Positions 52,393 to 61,330 of a stretch of DNA of 64,000 nt are shown one piece after another. The position numbers and the translations under genes were made by a program. The notes beneath the pieces are model-generated. The model saw only the letters and a program-made list of their open reading frames with translations, was not told the origin of the DNA and searched no databases. Every line of letters begins with the position of its first letter. Positions within the stretch are counted from its first letter, which is position 1. Origin of the DNA: CAZSMC01 sp964607755. Lineage in GTDB: Bacteria; Zhuqueibacterota; Zhuqueibacteria; Residuimicrobiales; Krinioviventaceae. The DNA is taken from NCBI GenBank assembly GCA_964607755.1, contig CAZSMC010000013.1, positions 17,269-81,268 of the forward strand. Direction: 5' to 3'.

Positions 52393-53478
52393 ATGCTTTA
52401 CTATTTTTTTGCACCTTTAGCCGATGAATGGATTGGTTTCAATCTGTTCCGATACATCACCTTCCGCGCCAGCATGGCAGCGGTTTTTGCGCTGGTTATT
52501 GGCTGGCTGGTCGGGCCAAAAATTATTAAAATGCTCGCCCGTCTGCAAGTTGGCGAAGAAATTCGCGTAGAAGGCCCGGAAAGCCACCAGGCAAAAAAAG
52601 GAACGCCATCAATGGGAGGAATTATTATTCTCGTCAGCACATTGATACCCTCCCTGCTGTTTGCAAAAATCGGTGAAACAAATGTCATGCTTGTAGTGAC
52701 TGTAACAGTACTGATGGGCATGATCGGATGGTACGATGATTATTTAAAAATTATTAAAAAATATCCCAAAGGACTTGTTGCTCGTTATAAATTGGTCGGC
52801 CAGGTGACATTGGGATTGATTGCGGGATTGATTATCTATTTTTTTCCGGAAGTTGAATCTGCGCGCAGCGCCACGACCATCCCGTTTTTTAAAAATTACG
52901 AGTTGGAAATGGGCATCTTATACATTGCAGTTGTAACGTTCATTATTACTGCAACCTCTAATTCCGCCAATTTAACGGATGGACTCGACGGTTTGCTCAG
53001 CGGATTGACCGCCATCGCCGCGGTGACGTTTGGCGCAGTAGCTTATGTCAGCGGACGAGTGGATTTTAGTGGTTATTTGAATATTATTTACCTGCCAAAC
53101 GCCGGCGAATTGGCTGTTTTTTGCTCAGCACTTTTTGGAAGTTGTCTGGCATTTTTGTGGTTCAACGCTCCAAAGGCCGAAATTTTTATGGGCGACACCG
53201 GCTCTTTGGCTCTTGGCGGTGCAATTGGCACAATAGCTGTGCTGGTTAAAAAAGAACTCTTGTTACCCATTATTTGTGGTTTGTGGGTGGTTGAAAGTTT
53301 GAGCGTGATTATTCAGGTGTACGTTTTTAAGCGCAAAGGAATACGCGTTTTCCGAATGGCGCCGATTCATCATCACTTTGAATTGAAAGGCTGGCAGGAA
53401 TCCAAAGTTGTTATCCGTTTCTGGATTATCTCAATTTTATTGGCCTTGTTGACAATAACGACATTTAAGATACGGTGA
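52393..53478 (+). CDS. mraY: Phospho-N-acetylmuramoyl-pentapeptide transferase
   Basis: Ten-helix membrane enzyme of 361 residues that makes lipid I. Conserved cytoplasmic loops are visible: SMGGI, the WYDDYLKI pair of aspartates with KYPKGL, the nucleophile region NSANLTDGLDGL, FMGDTGSLALGG, and a His-rich APIHHHFELKGW loop with Arg-Phe-Trp-Ile-Ile after. Starts 3 bp after murF. Both length and motifs are standard. Confidence 0.97.
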   Translation: MLYYFFAPLADEWIGFNLFRYITFRASMAAVFALVIGWLVGPKIIKMLARLQVGEEIRVEGPESHQAKKGTPSMGGIIILVSTLIPSLLFAKIGETNVMLVVTVTVLMGMIGWYDDYLKIIKKYPKGLVARYKLVGQVTLGLIAGLIIYFFPEVESARSATTIPFFKNYELEMGILYIAVVTFIITATSNSANLTDGLDGLLSGLTAIAAVTFGAVAYVSGRVDFSGYLNIIYLPNAGELAVFCSALFGSCLAFLWFNAPKAEIFMGDTGSLALGGAIGTIAVLVKKELLLPIICGLWVVESLSVIIQVYVFKRKGIRVFRMAPIHHHFELKGWQESKVVIRFWIISILLALLTITTFKIR

Positions 53479-53481
53479 GCA

Positions 53482-54774
53482 ATGTCTCTGGAAAAGTCAA
53501 AATTTGCGCAAATCGATTTCATTCTGTTTTTCAGCGTCTTGTTTTTGGTTATACTGGGAGCGGCTATTGTTTATTCTGCCAGCTCGTTCGAGGCAGAGGA
53601 AACTGTCCGCGCTCAGTTACTGAGACAGGCAGAAACCGCCAAACAAACCGGCAACGAACAGGTTGCAGAAAACCTGTTGCAAAAAGCCGAGAACGTGGAC
53701 GGAACCACCTATTACATTAAAAAACAAGCCATGAAAATTGGCCTGGGTTTCATGGTCATGATGCTTTTCGCCATGGTGGATTACAAAAAATGGCTGATTT
53801 TATCTCCGGCGTTTTTTCTGGTTTCGGTGTTTCTTCTCGTTCTCCTGTTCACAAATTTATCTTTTGTGGTTTCCAAAGGCGAAGCTTCCCGCTGGTTACG
53901 CTTTGGCGGATTTACGCTTCAGCCATCCGATTTTGCACGCTATGCGCTTATCCTGTTGATGTCGCGACTTTTGATTGATTATAAAGACCGGGTAGATGAC
54001 CTCAAAACGTTTCTTTCATTTTTAGGATTGATTGGTTTTGTCGTCCTGTTAGTGGCCATGGAAACCGATCTCGGTTCTGCCATCATGATTGCTTTTATTT
54101 CTTTTTCAATTTTGTTTCTGGCAAGAATCCAACTGAAATACCTGTTAGCTACATTCACAACTACGGTGACGCTCACTTTGCTGTACTTGCAGACAAAACC
54201 ATACATGTTGAAACGATTGTGGGAATACCTGACGCACGTCGGTGACCAGGGTGAGCCTTCTTACCAGATCATGCAGTCGCTGATCAGTTTTGGTACTGGC
54301 GGACTGTTTGGCGTGGGCATTGGCAACAGCTATCAAAAATTTGACTTTTTACCAGAGGCGTATAAAGACATGATTTTTTCCATCATCGGTGAAGAACTGG
54401 GACTTATTGGCACGCTCGGGGTGCTGGGTGTCTTTTTGATCATTTTTTATCGCGGCATGATGATCGCCAAACAAGCGCCCAATGATTACGGACGATTGCT
54501 GGCCGGCGCTATTACCCTGTGCATTGTCTTGTATGCTTTTATGAACGCAGCCGTGGCGCTTGGCTTAATTCCAACAACCGGTATTCCCATGCCATTTATC
54601 AGCTATGGCGGATCAGCGCTGGTTTCGCACATGGGCGCTGTGGGCATCATGTTGAATATTTCGAGTCAAAGCGCGTCATCTTATGCCAATTATCCCAGCA
54701 GCCGGGAATTTGATTTACGGCTTGATCGGATGCCGTTTCACGGATCGTCCAGAATGAGCCGGAGGAAAGGTTAA
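53482..54774 (+). CDS. ftsW: SEDS peptidoglycan glycosyltransferase FtsW, with extra loop
   Basis: SEDS-family lipid II polymerase of 430 residues. Visible features are the VYSASS end of helix 1 (32-35), the GGFTLQPSDFARYALI helix, METDLGSAIMI with the conserved Asp, a large extracytoplasmic loop ending PEAYKDMIFSIIGEELG, and the C-terminal PTTGIPMPFISYGGSALV. Between helix 1 and the YYIKKQ start of helix 2 there are about 41 residues (36-76), strongly helical and charged; FtsW proteins usually have 10-15. Helix 2 onward is normal. Starts 3 bp after mraY. murD is absent at this point of the cluster. Confidence 0.93.
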   Translation: MSLEKSKFAQIDFILFFSVLFLVILGAAIVYSASSFEAEETVRAQLLRQAETAKQTGNEQVAENLLQKAENVDGTTYYIKKQAMKIGLGFMVMMLFAMVDYKKWLILSPAFFLVSVFLLVLLFTNLSFVVSKGEASRWLRFGGFTLQPSDFARYALILLMSRLLIDYKDRVDDLKTFLSFLGLIGFVVLLVAMETDLGSAIMIAFISFSILFLARIQLKYLLATFTTTVTLTLLYLQTKPYMLKRLWEYLTHVGDQGEPSYQIMQSLISFGTGGLFGVGIGNSYQKFDFLPEAYKDMIFSIIGEELGLIGTLGVLGVFLIIFYRGMMIAKQAPNDYGRLLAGAITLCIVLYAFMNAAVALGLIPTTGIPMPFISYGGSALVSHMGAVGIMLNISSQSASSYANYPSSREFDLRLDRMPFHGSSRMSRRKG

Positions 54775-54777
54775 AGA

Positions 54778-55896
54778 ATGCAAGATCGTACCTGCACATA
54801 TCTTTTTGCCGGCGGCGGAACCGGCGGCCATATCTATCCGGCAATCGCTATTGCAGAAGAAATATTGCGCCGTCAACCGGAAAGTGATATCCACTTTGCA
54901 GGCACAAAAAAAGGTTTGGAACGAAAAGTGATCCCGGAAAAAGGGTTTGCCTTGCATTTGATTGCTGTGCGCGGAATGGCGAGATATCGATCAATAATAA
55001 ATTTTTTAATTCCGTTTCGATTGCTGTGGAGTCTCCTACAGTCTTTGACGCTGCTCTTGCGCTTACACCCCAGAGCTGTCATCGGTACTGGCGGTTATGT
55101 GAGCGGTCCTGTACTCTTTATGGCCAGCGTATTAAATTACCCGACGTTAATTCAAGAGCAAAACAGTTATCCGGGCATCACTACGAGATTGTTAGCGCGC
55201 CGGGTGGACAGAGTGCATCTCAGTTTTGAGATTTCGAAAACCTATTTTAAGAAAAAGGAAAATCTTTTTGTGACTGGCAATCCTGTTCGACAGTTGGATG
55301 TGTCTGAATCAAAAAAAGAGGCTCGTCAACATTTTGGTTTGCATGGAGACCGGGTCACGCTTTTTGTTTTTGGCGGCAGCCAGGGTGCGAGCGCTATCAA
55401 TCAGGCATTGCTGGAAAGCCTGGAAACACTTTTAGACGAGACTGATATCCAAATCATTTGGAGCACCGGGCCGTCAGAGTATGAAAAAATAAAACAAAAA
55501 ACAGAATCATGGCAAACCAGACTTTTTTTGGCGCCATTTATCACAAATATGCCAATGGCTTATCGTGCTGTGGATTTTGCTCTGGCGCGTGCCGGTGCGA
55601 TGACGCTTACCGAATTGACCGCCTGCGGATGTCCGTCGGTTTTGATTCCTTATCCTTACGCCGCGGCAAATCATCAGGAAGAAAATTCCAGAACGCTCGA
55701 AAAGGCCGGCGCTGCTAAAATGATTTTGCAATCCAATTTGACGTCTCAGATTCTGATCGAGACGGTGAAAGAATTGACGCAGGATGAGGATAAACGCCAA
55801 CAGATGAGTCATGTAGCTATAAAGTTTGCTTTTCCTCAAGCCAGCCAAAAAATAGTCGATTCACTTTTTGAACTGTGTGAAAAACGGGGAGATTGA
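54778..55896 (+). CDS. murG: UDP-N-acetylglucosamine-LPS/lipid I N-acetylglucosaminyl transferase
   Basis: GT28 enzyme of 372 residues that turns lipid I into lipid II. The N-terminal half shows GGGTGGHIYPAIAIAEE, GTGGYVSGPVLFMA and QEQNSYPGI; the C-terminal half shows VFGGSQGASAINQ, MAYRAVDFALARAGAMTLTEL, IPYPYAAANHQEENS. All are core MurG motifs. A GGAGG ribosome binding site lies within the end of ftsW. The stop is immediately followed by the ftsQ-like gene; murC and murB are missing here. Confidence 0.96.
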   Translation: MQDRTCTYLFAGGGTGGHIYPAIAIAEEILRRQPESDIHFAGTKKGLERKVIPEKGFALHLIAVRGMARYRSIINFLIPFRLLWSLLQSLTLLLRLHPRAVIGTGGYVSGPVLFMASVLNYPTLIQEQNSYPGITTRLLARRVDRVHLSFEISKTYFKKKENLFVTGNPVRQLDVSESKKEARQHFGLHGDRVTLFVFGGSQGASAINQALLESLETLLDETDIQIIWSTGPSEYEKIKQKTESWQTRLFLAPFITNMPMAYRAVDFALARAGAMTLTELTACGCPSVLIPYPYAAANHQEENSRTLEKAGAAKMILQSNLTSQILIETVKELTQDEDKRQQMSHVAIKFAFPQASQKIVDSLFELCEKRGD

Positions 55897-55897
55897 T

Positions 55898-56596
55898 ATG
55901 AGAGATTACAAGAAAACATTACCAAGACATGCTGCTTTTTTGTTCACCCTGTGCCTGGCAGCTTTTTTGATAAATTATTATATGAGAGATAATCAGTTGC
56001 GTGCAAATATTGCAAAACCGGACGTCGAGATGGCTGGAACCGGTTCTGTTGAGCGGCGGAATCCGTCGCCAACGTTGACGGATAAAGTATCTCATTTTTT
56101 CCCCAATAAACAAAAATCCGAAAAACCAGCTCACGACATGTCTCAACTCTCTTCACCTGAAAGAGCTGTGGCTTTTGTAAAATGTGATAAAATGTACATT
56201 ATTGATAAAAATGGGCATATTCTGGCTTTGGCAGATTCTGTGGCTCATGTCGACCTGACTGTTATTTTCGGCGAAAAACTCACGGTGAGTGAGTCCGGTC
56301 TTGAGATACATGGTGAAGAATTACAAACCGCGCTGAAATTCATCACAGCTATTTCTAAACACGATATATTCGCGGCTCAGCTTTCCCAAATTTACATTGA
56401 CAACAAGTACGGACTTGTAGCTTACATGGACTGGGATAATGTGATACCTGTCATCATCGGCAAGAAAAACATTACAGACAAGATCGAAAAGATGGAGTCG
56501 TTTTATCACAATCTACGTGCAACATCTCATTTGTCGCAAGCTAAATACGTTGATTTGCGTCTTGATGATCGAGCTGTCATCAAGAAGAATACATGA
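55898..56596 (+). CDS. ftsQ: FtsQ/DivIB-like division protein, reduced
   Basis: Bitopic protein of 232 residues. The ATG at 55898 follows a GGGAGA site. It has a short cytoplasmic tail, one helix (11-28), a low-complexity Pro/Ser/Lys linker (about 40-85), then a beta domain starting ERAVAFVKCDKMYIIDKNGHIL and ending with the FtsQ-type KIEKMESFYHNL...YVDLRLDD. A normal POTRA domain (about 70 residues between helix and beta domain) cannot be recognised; only the linker occupies that place. Position before ftsA supports FtsQ. It starts 1 bp after murG. Confidence 0.78.
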   Translation: MRDYKKTLPRHAAFLFTLCLAAFLINYYMRDNQLRANIAKPDVEMAGTGSVERRNPSPTLTDKVSHFFPNKQKSEKPAHDMSQLSSPERAVAFVKCDKMYIIDKNGHILALADSVAHVDLTVIFGEKLTVSESGLEIHGEELQTALKFITAISKHDIFAAQLSQIYIDNKYGLVAYMDWDNVIPVIIGKKNITDKIEKMESFYHNLRATSHLSQAKYVDLRLDDRAVIKKNT

Positions 56597-56611
56597 TTTG
56601 CGGGGTACATT

Positions 56612-57856
56612 ATGACAAATACTGAAATCATTGCCGGCATAGACATTGGCACAACGAAAATCGGCTGTATCATTGCCGAAGCTGAGGGAGCGGAGAGTCT
56701 TAAAATAATTGGCGTTGGATCGGCACAGTCAGAGGGTCTGCGTTACGGCGTGGTTATTGATGTCGACAAAACCATAAAATCAATTCAGACTGCTATCAAG
56801 CAGGCGGAAGACATGGCAGATGTGGACGTTGAAAATGTGTTTGCCGGCATTGCCGGAGATCATATACGCAGTATTAACGGCCGCGGGGTTGTAGCCATTT
56901 CTGGTGAAAACAATGAAGTCACCCAGGAGGATGTCCGGCGGGTGGTCGACGCGGCCAAAGCGGTTGCGCTGCCTATCGATCGTGAGATCATTCACATTCT
57001 GCCGCAGGAGTTTATGGTGGATGATATGAAAGGCATCCGCCATCCGGTTGGCATGAAAGGCGTCCGGCTGGAAGCTGAAGTCCATATTGTGACTGGCGCC
57101 ATCGCCTCTGCGCAAAATATCCATCGCTGTATTGAAAAGGCAGGATACGGGGTAGCCGACCTGGTGCTGGAGCCGTTGGCTTCCAGTCATTCTGTTCTTA
57201 CAGAAGATGAAAAAGAGCTTGGATGCGTATTAATTGACATCGGCGGCGGCACATCGGATATCGCTATGTTCTACGAAGGCTGCATCCGGCACACCTCGGT
57301 GGTTGCGCTCGGCGGCCGCAATGTGACCAACGATCTGGCGATCGTGCTGAGAACACCGATTGATGAAGCGGAACGGCTCAAGATTCAACATGGGAATGTG
57401 CTGCACACGGAAGACGATCGGAATAAGATCATCCATGTCCCGGATGTGAACAAGGTTTCTGACCGGCGCATTTCCGCAGGTTTGATGGTGGATATTATCC
57501 AACCGCGTGTCGCTGAAATTTTAACCCTGGCTTGTGAGGAAATTAAGAAATCGGATTTTATTAATCTAATGACCACCGGTCTTGTTCTGACCGGCGGCGG
57601 ATCACTCATCCCCGGTACCATTGAATTGGCTGAGGATATCTTTAACATGCCAGTCAAGCTGGGCATACCGGCCGGTTTTATTGGTATGATCGAGGAAGCG
57701 CGAAATCCGCAGTCAGCAACCGGCGTTGGCCTGGTCCTTTATGCGATAAAGCACCAGGATGAAATCCGCGAAAGTTTGGCCAACGGTGGAACCGGCAAAT
57801 TCGATAACATTAAAAAGCGATTCCGGCGCTGGTTCAATACTGTAAGTTTGTATTGA
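56612..57856 (+). CDS. ftsA: Cell division protein FtsA
   Basis: Actin-like ATPase of 414 residues that tethers FtsZ to the membrane. Motifs: phosphate-1 AGIDIGTTKIGCIIAE, the 1C domain with GIAGDHIRSINGRGVV, LEPLASSHSVL, phosphate-2 IDIGGGTSDIAMF and the adenosine motif GLVLTGGGSLIPG. The C-terminus ends in a basic, aromatic amphipathic helix (KKRFRRWFNTV) that should bind membrane. A GGGGT-type site precedes the ATG. It lies 15 bp after the ftsQ-like gene. Confidence 0.96.
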   Translation: MTNTEIIAGIDIGTTKIGCIIAEAEGAESLKIIGVGSAQSEGLRYGVVIDVDKTIKSIQTAIKQAEDMADVDVENVFAGIAGDHIRSINGRGVVAISGENNEVTQEDVRRVVDAAKAVALPIDREIIHILPQEFMVDDMKGIRHPVGMKGVRLEAEVHIVTGAIASAQNIHRCIEKAGYGVADLVLEPLASSHSVLTEDEKELGCVLIDIGGGTSDIAMFYEGCIRHTSVVALGGRNVTNDLAIVLRTPIDEAERLKIQHGNVLHTEDDRNKIIHVPDVNKVSDRRISAGLMVDIIQPRVAEILTLACEEIKKSDFINLMTTGLVLTGGGSLIPGTIELAEDIFNMPVKLGIPAGFIGMIEEARNPQSATGVGLVLYAIKHQDEIRESLANGGTGKFDNIKKRFRRWFNTVSLY

Positions 57857-57945
57857 AAAATGGCAACGATGAGAAATGCAATTTATTTTAGCTGGCACTG
57901 GCATTGTTGGGATGCCGGCAGAAGAAGTAAAGAAAGGAGTGGGCT

Positions 57946-59277
57946 ATGAGTTTTTCCATTGATTTTGATGACAGAAAAAAATCACATGCAACTTTGCGGG
58001 TTATCGGCGTGGGCGGTGCCGGCGGCAACGCAATTAATCGCATGATAGATGAAGGATTACGAGGTGTTGAATTTGTCGCTATTAATACCGATGAGCAAGC
58101 ACTTGATATGTGCAAGGCATCGGTAAAAATTCCTATTGGCACCAAGACGACGCAAGCACTTGGCGCCGGCGCAGATCCGGACAAAGGCAGGCGTGCGGCT
58201 GAAGAAGACAGGACAGCCATTTACGACGCGTTGTCCGATTCAAATATGGTTTTCATTACCGGCGGTATGGGCGGAGGTACTGGTACCGGCGCGGCACCTG
58301 TTGTCGCTGAAATCGCCAAGGATGTCGGTGCATTGACGGTCGGGATCGTGACCACACCGTTTTTGTTTGAAGGCCCCAAGCGTATGGAGCGCGCTGAAAT
58401 CGGCATCGAAGAATTTAAACCGCTTCTGGATACGCTCATTGTTATTCCGAACGAGCGGCTGTTGACTATTGTACCGAAAACCACGCCTTTGAATGAGGGT
58501 TTTCGTTATGCAGATGAGATTCTTTGGAATGCCACCAAAGGAATATCCGATCTGGTCACGGTTCCAGGATTGATCAATCTTGATTTTGCCGACATCTATA
58601 CAGTGATGAGCGAAGCCGGTGACAGCTTGATGGGGACTTCTGCTGTAACCGGAGAGGACCGGGCGCGTCTGGCAGCAGAGCAGGCCATTACCAGTCCTTT
58701 GCTGGAAAATGTTTCTATCAATGGTGCGCGGGGCTTGCTAGTGAATATCACCGGCGGACCCGATATGGCGCTTCACGATGTCAGCGAGGCAGCAGGCATT
58801 ATCCAGGAAGAAGCCGGACCAGATGCCAATCTTATCCTGGGCGCGGTGGTAGATAAAGATATGCAGAATGAAATCCGGATCACGGTCATTGCCACCGGAC
58901 TTTCGGCGGAACGACCGAGGTATTCGCAAGTGGCTCTCAACCGGCCGAAATACGAAAAAAGTCAATTCAAATCTTCTATTGACCGCCGGGAGATTCCTGC
59001 TATTGACCGAATGGATGAAATAAATATTGACAAAAGAAAAATAAATAAACCGGATGAAAAGAAAAAAGCACATATCACCAATACCATGCACGTTAGTACA
59101 AATGGACGTGACAATTGGATCAAGGACAGAAGAATCCATCGTGCAGACGGATCCGAGAATGATGACAAAAACGGCAAAGCGACATGGATGACTGATGAGA
59201 AAGATAACGAAGAGCTTGATCCGAATGATCTGGATGTTCCGGCGTGTCGCAGAAAGCGCTGGAATGTTTTACGCTGA
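57946..59277 (+). CDS. ftsZ: Cell division protein FtsZ
   Basis: Tubulin-like GTPase of 443 residues forming the Z-ring. N-terminal GVGGAGGNAINRM, the GTP-binding signature GGMGGGTGTGAAPVVAE, and the T7-type catalytic loop NLDFADIYTVM are all visible. The C-terminal linker (about 330-425) is long and rich in Lys/Asp. The final conserved peptide is DLDVPACRRKRW; the aromatic or aliphatic residue after Pro-Ala is Cys here. An AAAGGAG site lies before the ATG. It is 89 bp after ftsA and ends the cluster, followed by a terminator. Confidence 0.97.
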   Translation: MSFSIDFDDRKKSHATLRVIGVGGAGGNAINRMIDEGLRGVEFVAINTDEQALDMCKASVKIPIGTKTTQALGAGADPDKGRRAAEEDRTAIYDALSDSNMVFITGGMGGGTGTGAAPVVAEIAKDVGALTVGIVTTPFLFEGPKRMERAEIGIEEFKPLLDTLIVIPNERLLTIVPKTTPLNEGFRYADEILWNATKGISDLVTVPGLINLDFADIYTVMSEAGDSLMGTSAVTGEDRARLAAEQAITSPLLENVSINGARGLLVNITGGPDMALHDVSEAAGIIQEEAGPDANLILGAVVDKDMQNEIRITVIATGLSAERPRYSQVALNRPKYEKSQFKSSIDRREIPAIDRMDEINIDKRKINKPDEKKKAHITNTMHVSTNGRDNWIKDRRIHRADGSENDDKNGKATWMTDEKDNEELDPNDLDVPACRRKRWNVLR

Positions 59278-59279
59278 TT

Positions 59280-59304
59280 GAAAACAGGCCCCACTCCTGT
59301 TTTT
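59280..59304 (+). terminator. Terminator of the dcw cluster
   Basis: AAAACAGG (59281-59288) pairs with CCTGTTTT (59296-59303), with the T-run as part of the stem, directly after the ftsZ stop. Confidence 0.8.
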
Positions 59305-59362
59305 GTGGCGGTGGTGTTGTCCCAACACCTGATGAGATAACTTTAGGCAGCCACCGCCACAA
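59303..59362. other. Structured inverted repeat with alternative inner hairpin
   Basis: TTGTGGCGGTGG (59303-59314) is perfectly complementary to CCACCGCCACAA (59351-59362). Inside it, GGTGTTG (59313-59319) can pair with CAACACC (59323-59329), overlapping the outer stem by two bases. It overlaps the terminator T-run. No gene is served on either strand. It may be a second terminator or a repeat. Confidence 0.6.
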
Positions 59363-59553
59363 TTTTAAATGAGCAAATCATTCGCTCTTTGACCTCGCCT
59401 TATTGAAAGGCTTTTTGAATCTGCTCACTTGTTCCAGGGATCAAACCTAACATGACTTAATTGGAATGGAATAGAAATGCTAAACGTGCAAAGTGCAGAA
59501 ATTTCAGGGGATAAAAAGCTGTTTAAAAAACAGGATCGTAAATTATTGATCAT
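59363..59553. other. Non-coding spacer between ftsZ and rpmB
   Basis: No gene, tRNA or further repeat recognised. Confidence 0.5.
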
Positions 59554-59584
59554 AAAAAAACCTCCCGGTGTCAGGAGGTTTTTT
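59554..59584. terminator. Rho-independent terminator of rpmB
   Basis: AAAAAACCTCC (59555-59565) and GGAGGTTTTTT (59574-59584) form an 11-bp stem with an 8-base loop. Read leftward it follows the rpmB stop with a T-run after the stem. Confidence 0.88.
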
Positions 59585-59586
59585 GT

Positions 59587-59778
59587 TTACACGGCTTTGG
59601 TCACTTTGCCTGACCTGAGGCATCGCGTACATACATAGGCCCGCCTGGTAGTGCTGCCTTCACGGATGCGCATTTTCTTTAAATTAGGCATCCAGCGCCG
59701 TTTGTTCAAATTATGAGCGTGACTCACATTATTGCCCACCATCGGACCTTTGCCGCAAATATCACATTTTTTTGACAT
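59587..59778 (-). CDS. rpmB: 50S ribosomal protein L28
   Basis: Ribosomal protein of 63 residues. The ATG at 59778 is chosen because AGAGGG precedes it; an in-frame start seven codons earlier has none. It shows the L28 pattern KKCDICGKGPMVGNNVSHAHN with RRWMPNL and a zinc-ribbon of Cys5, Cys8, Cys50 and Cys53, so this is the zinc-binding (C+) form. Single gene, ending 3 bp before its terminator. Confidence 0.97.
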   Translation of the reverse strand: MSKKCDICGKGPMVGNNVSHAHNLNKRRWMPNLKKMRIREGSTTRRAYVCTRCLRSGKVTKAV

Positions 59779-60395
59779 TATGTAACCCTCTATATTCAAA
59801 TGATATCATTTTCAAATCGTTTATTTTATAAAATTTTATAGACAATTGCAAGGAATAATTGTTGGGATTGGGGGAACTTTTTTTAAACTTCAATACGAAA
59901 CCTCTTCATTTTATCATATTAAATTAAAAATTTTGTGAGTTGTTAATTATATGAATATTCATTATCGCTTGATATTTGCATGAATGAATTGCGGATTTAT
60001 TCTAAATGCAAAAAAAACATCCAACCCAGTTGACTCAAAATAAAACTTGATATTATTTCTTACAATATTTATATTTTGTTAATTAAATGGAAAAGGGTTT
60101 AATGGGGATTACATCTATGTTCCACATCATTACTTAAATATTTATTTTATAAAAGATATTTTTAGCTTTAATAGATGTATTAATAAAACGATTTTATATT
60201 TGATATTACGCAATTTATCTTATTTTTGATAATTAATTATTTATTAATTATATATATATTTGATAAAATATATTTGCTTCATAACTTGTAAATTCATAAC
60301 ATGGAGTGACATGGCGGAGCTGTATTTGCAGTTTTATCAATGGGACTGCCATTAAAATTTACAAAAAGATTAATCATTCAAAAAGAGTTAAATTT
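59779..60395. other. Very AT-rich spacer upstream of the polysaccharide locus
   Basis: About 617 bp, nearly pure A/T in places (60130-60290). No gene is supported. It should contain promoters for rpmB and for the export locus; A/T richness prevents a confident choice. No JUMPstart-like element was seen. Confidence 0.6.
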
Positions 60396-61307
60396 ATGAT
60401 CCAGAAAATCCTCACTATTAATATACTCATTCTTTGCATATTTGCTATTCCGATTACCTCTCAAGACCGGGTTATAAAGCCTGGAGATTCGATTGATATA
60501 GTTGTCTACGGGCATCAGGAACTAAGCCGGGTAGTCACTGTAAGTTCAGATGGGACCATGGATTTTCCGTTCATGCAAAATATTCCTGTCGACGGAATGA
60601 CCATCGAAGAATTGCGGCGGTTTATGCTGGCTCAGCTCTCAAAGTATTTAGACGGCCAGCCGCTAGTTACTGTCGGATTTTCACGAGGTGAATTTATCAA
60701 AGTTACTGTACTGGGCTATGTGAAACAACCTGGTACCGTTCAGCTTCCTTTGAGTGGGACCTTGCAAGAGTCGATTAGCCAGGCAGGGGGACCTTTAGAA
60801 GGGGCACAGATGGACAAGGTCACTTTGATTCGCGATAAAGACGGTCAAACAACGAAAAGAAATTACAATCTGGTTTTCCTGAACTTGCTTGGTGATATGC
60901 GCCAGAATCCTGTACTGCAGAGAGATGATATTGTCCTCGTAACCGGGAATCCCATTTTTGCCGGCGTAAAGGTGATTGGCGAGGTTCGCGAACCGGGGAT
61001 CTATGAAGCGTTCTACGGAGCATCTATTCTTGATATGATATTTAAAGCTGGTGGACTAAGAGACAGAGCAGATATCTCCAAAATACGTTATGTTTCTCCA
61101 TCCAGAAAGAGATCCAGAGAGGTTATAGTTGATTTGGAAAAATATTACAAGGATCCGTATAATTATGAATTGCCAGTCGTTCAAGCCGGAGATATTGTCA
61201 TAGTACCGGAAAAAATTGAGGTATGGAGAACAATTTTGAGTGTCGTAAGCGATTTTTCTAGTATCATGCTCGCTGTTTATTACATTGCCAGAATTCAAGC
61301 ATTATAA
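60396..61307 (+). CDS. Polysaccharide export protein, Wza-like
   Basis: Protein of 303 residues; the ATG at 60396 follows AAAGAG, and it starts a signal peptide (cleavage near Ser-Gln). Upstream in-frame starts would bury that signal. The Poly_export domain (about 30-110) begins VIKPGDSIDIVVYGHQEL. Two SLBB-type beta-grasp domains follow (VTVLGYVKQPGTVQLP and VKVIGEVREPGIYEA). A C-terminal helix (about 280-300) could span the outer membrane as in Wza. The mature N-terminus has no lipobox Cys, unlike E. coli Wza. It lies 23 bp before the tyrosine kinase gene. Confidence 0.93.
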   Translation: MIQKILTINILILCIFAIPITSQDRVIKPGDSIDIVVYGHQELSRVVTVSSDGTMDFPFMQNIPVDGMTIEELRRFMLAQLSKYLDGQPLVTVGFSRGEFIKVTVLGYVKQPGTVQLPLSGTLQESISQAGGPLEGAQMDKVTLIRDKDGQTTKRNYNLVFLNLLGDMRQNPVLQRDDIVLVTGNPIFAGVKVIGEVREPGIYEAFYGASILDMIFKAGGLRDRADISKIRYVSPSRKRSREVIVDLEKYYKDPYNYELPVVQAGDIVIVPEKIEVWRTILSVVSDFSSIMLAVYYIARIQAL

Positions 61308-61330
61308 TGATACTTTAAAGAGGGGTTATT

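Noticed and set aside
59326..59336. CTGATGAG, the core word of a hammerhead ribozyme
   Set aside because: The required GAAA on the other side and three correctly placed stems are not present.
59779..60395. JUMPstart/ops element upstream of the polysaccharide locus
   Set aside because: No GGCGGTAG-like word is found in this A/T-rich region.
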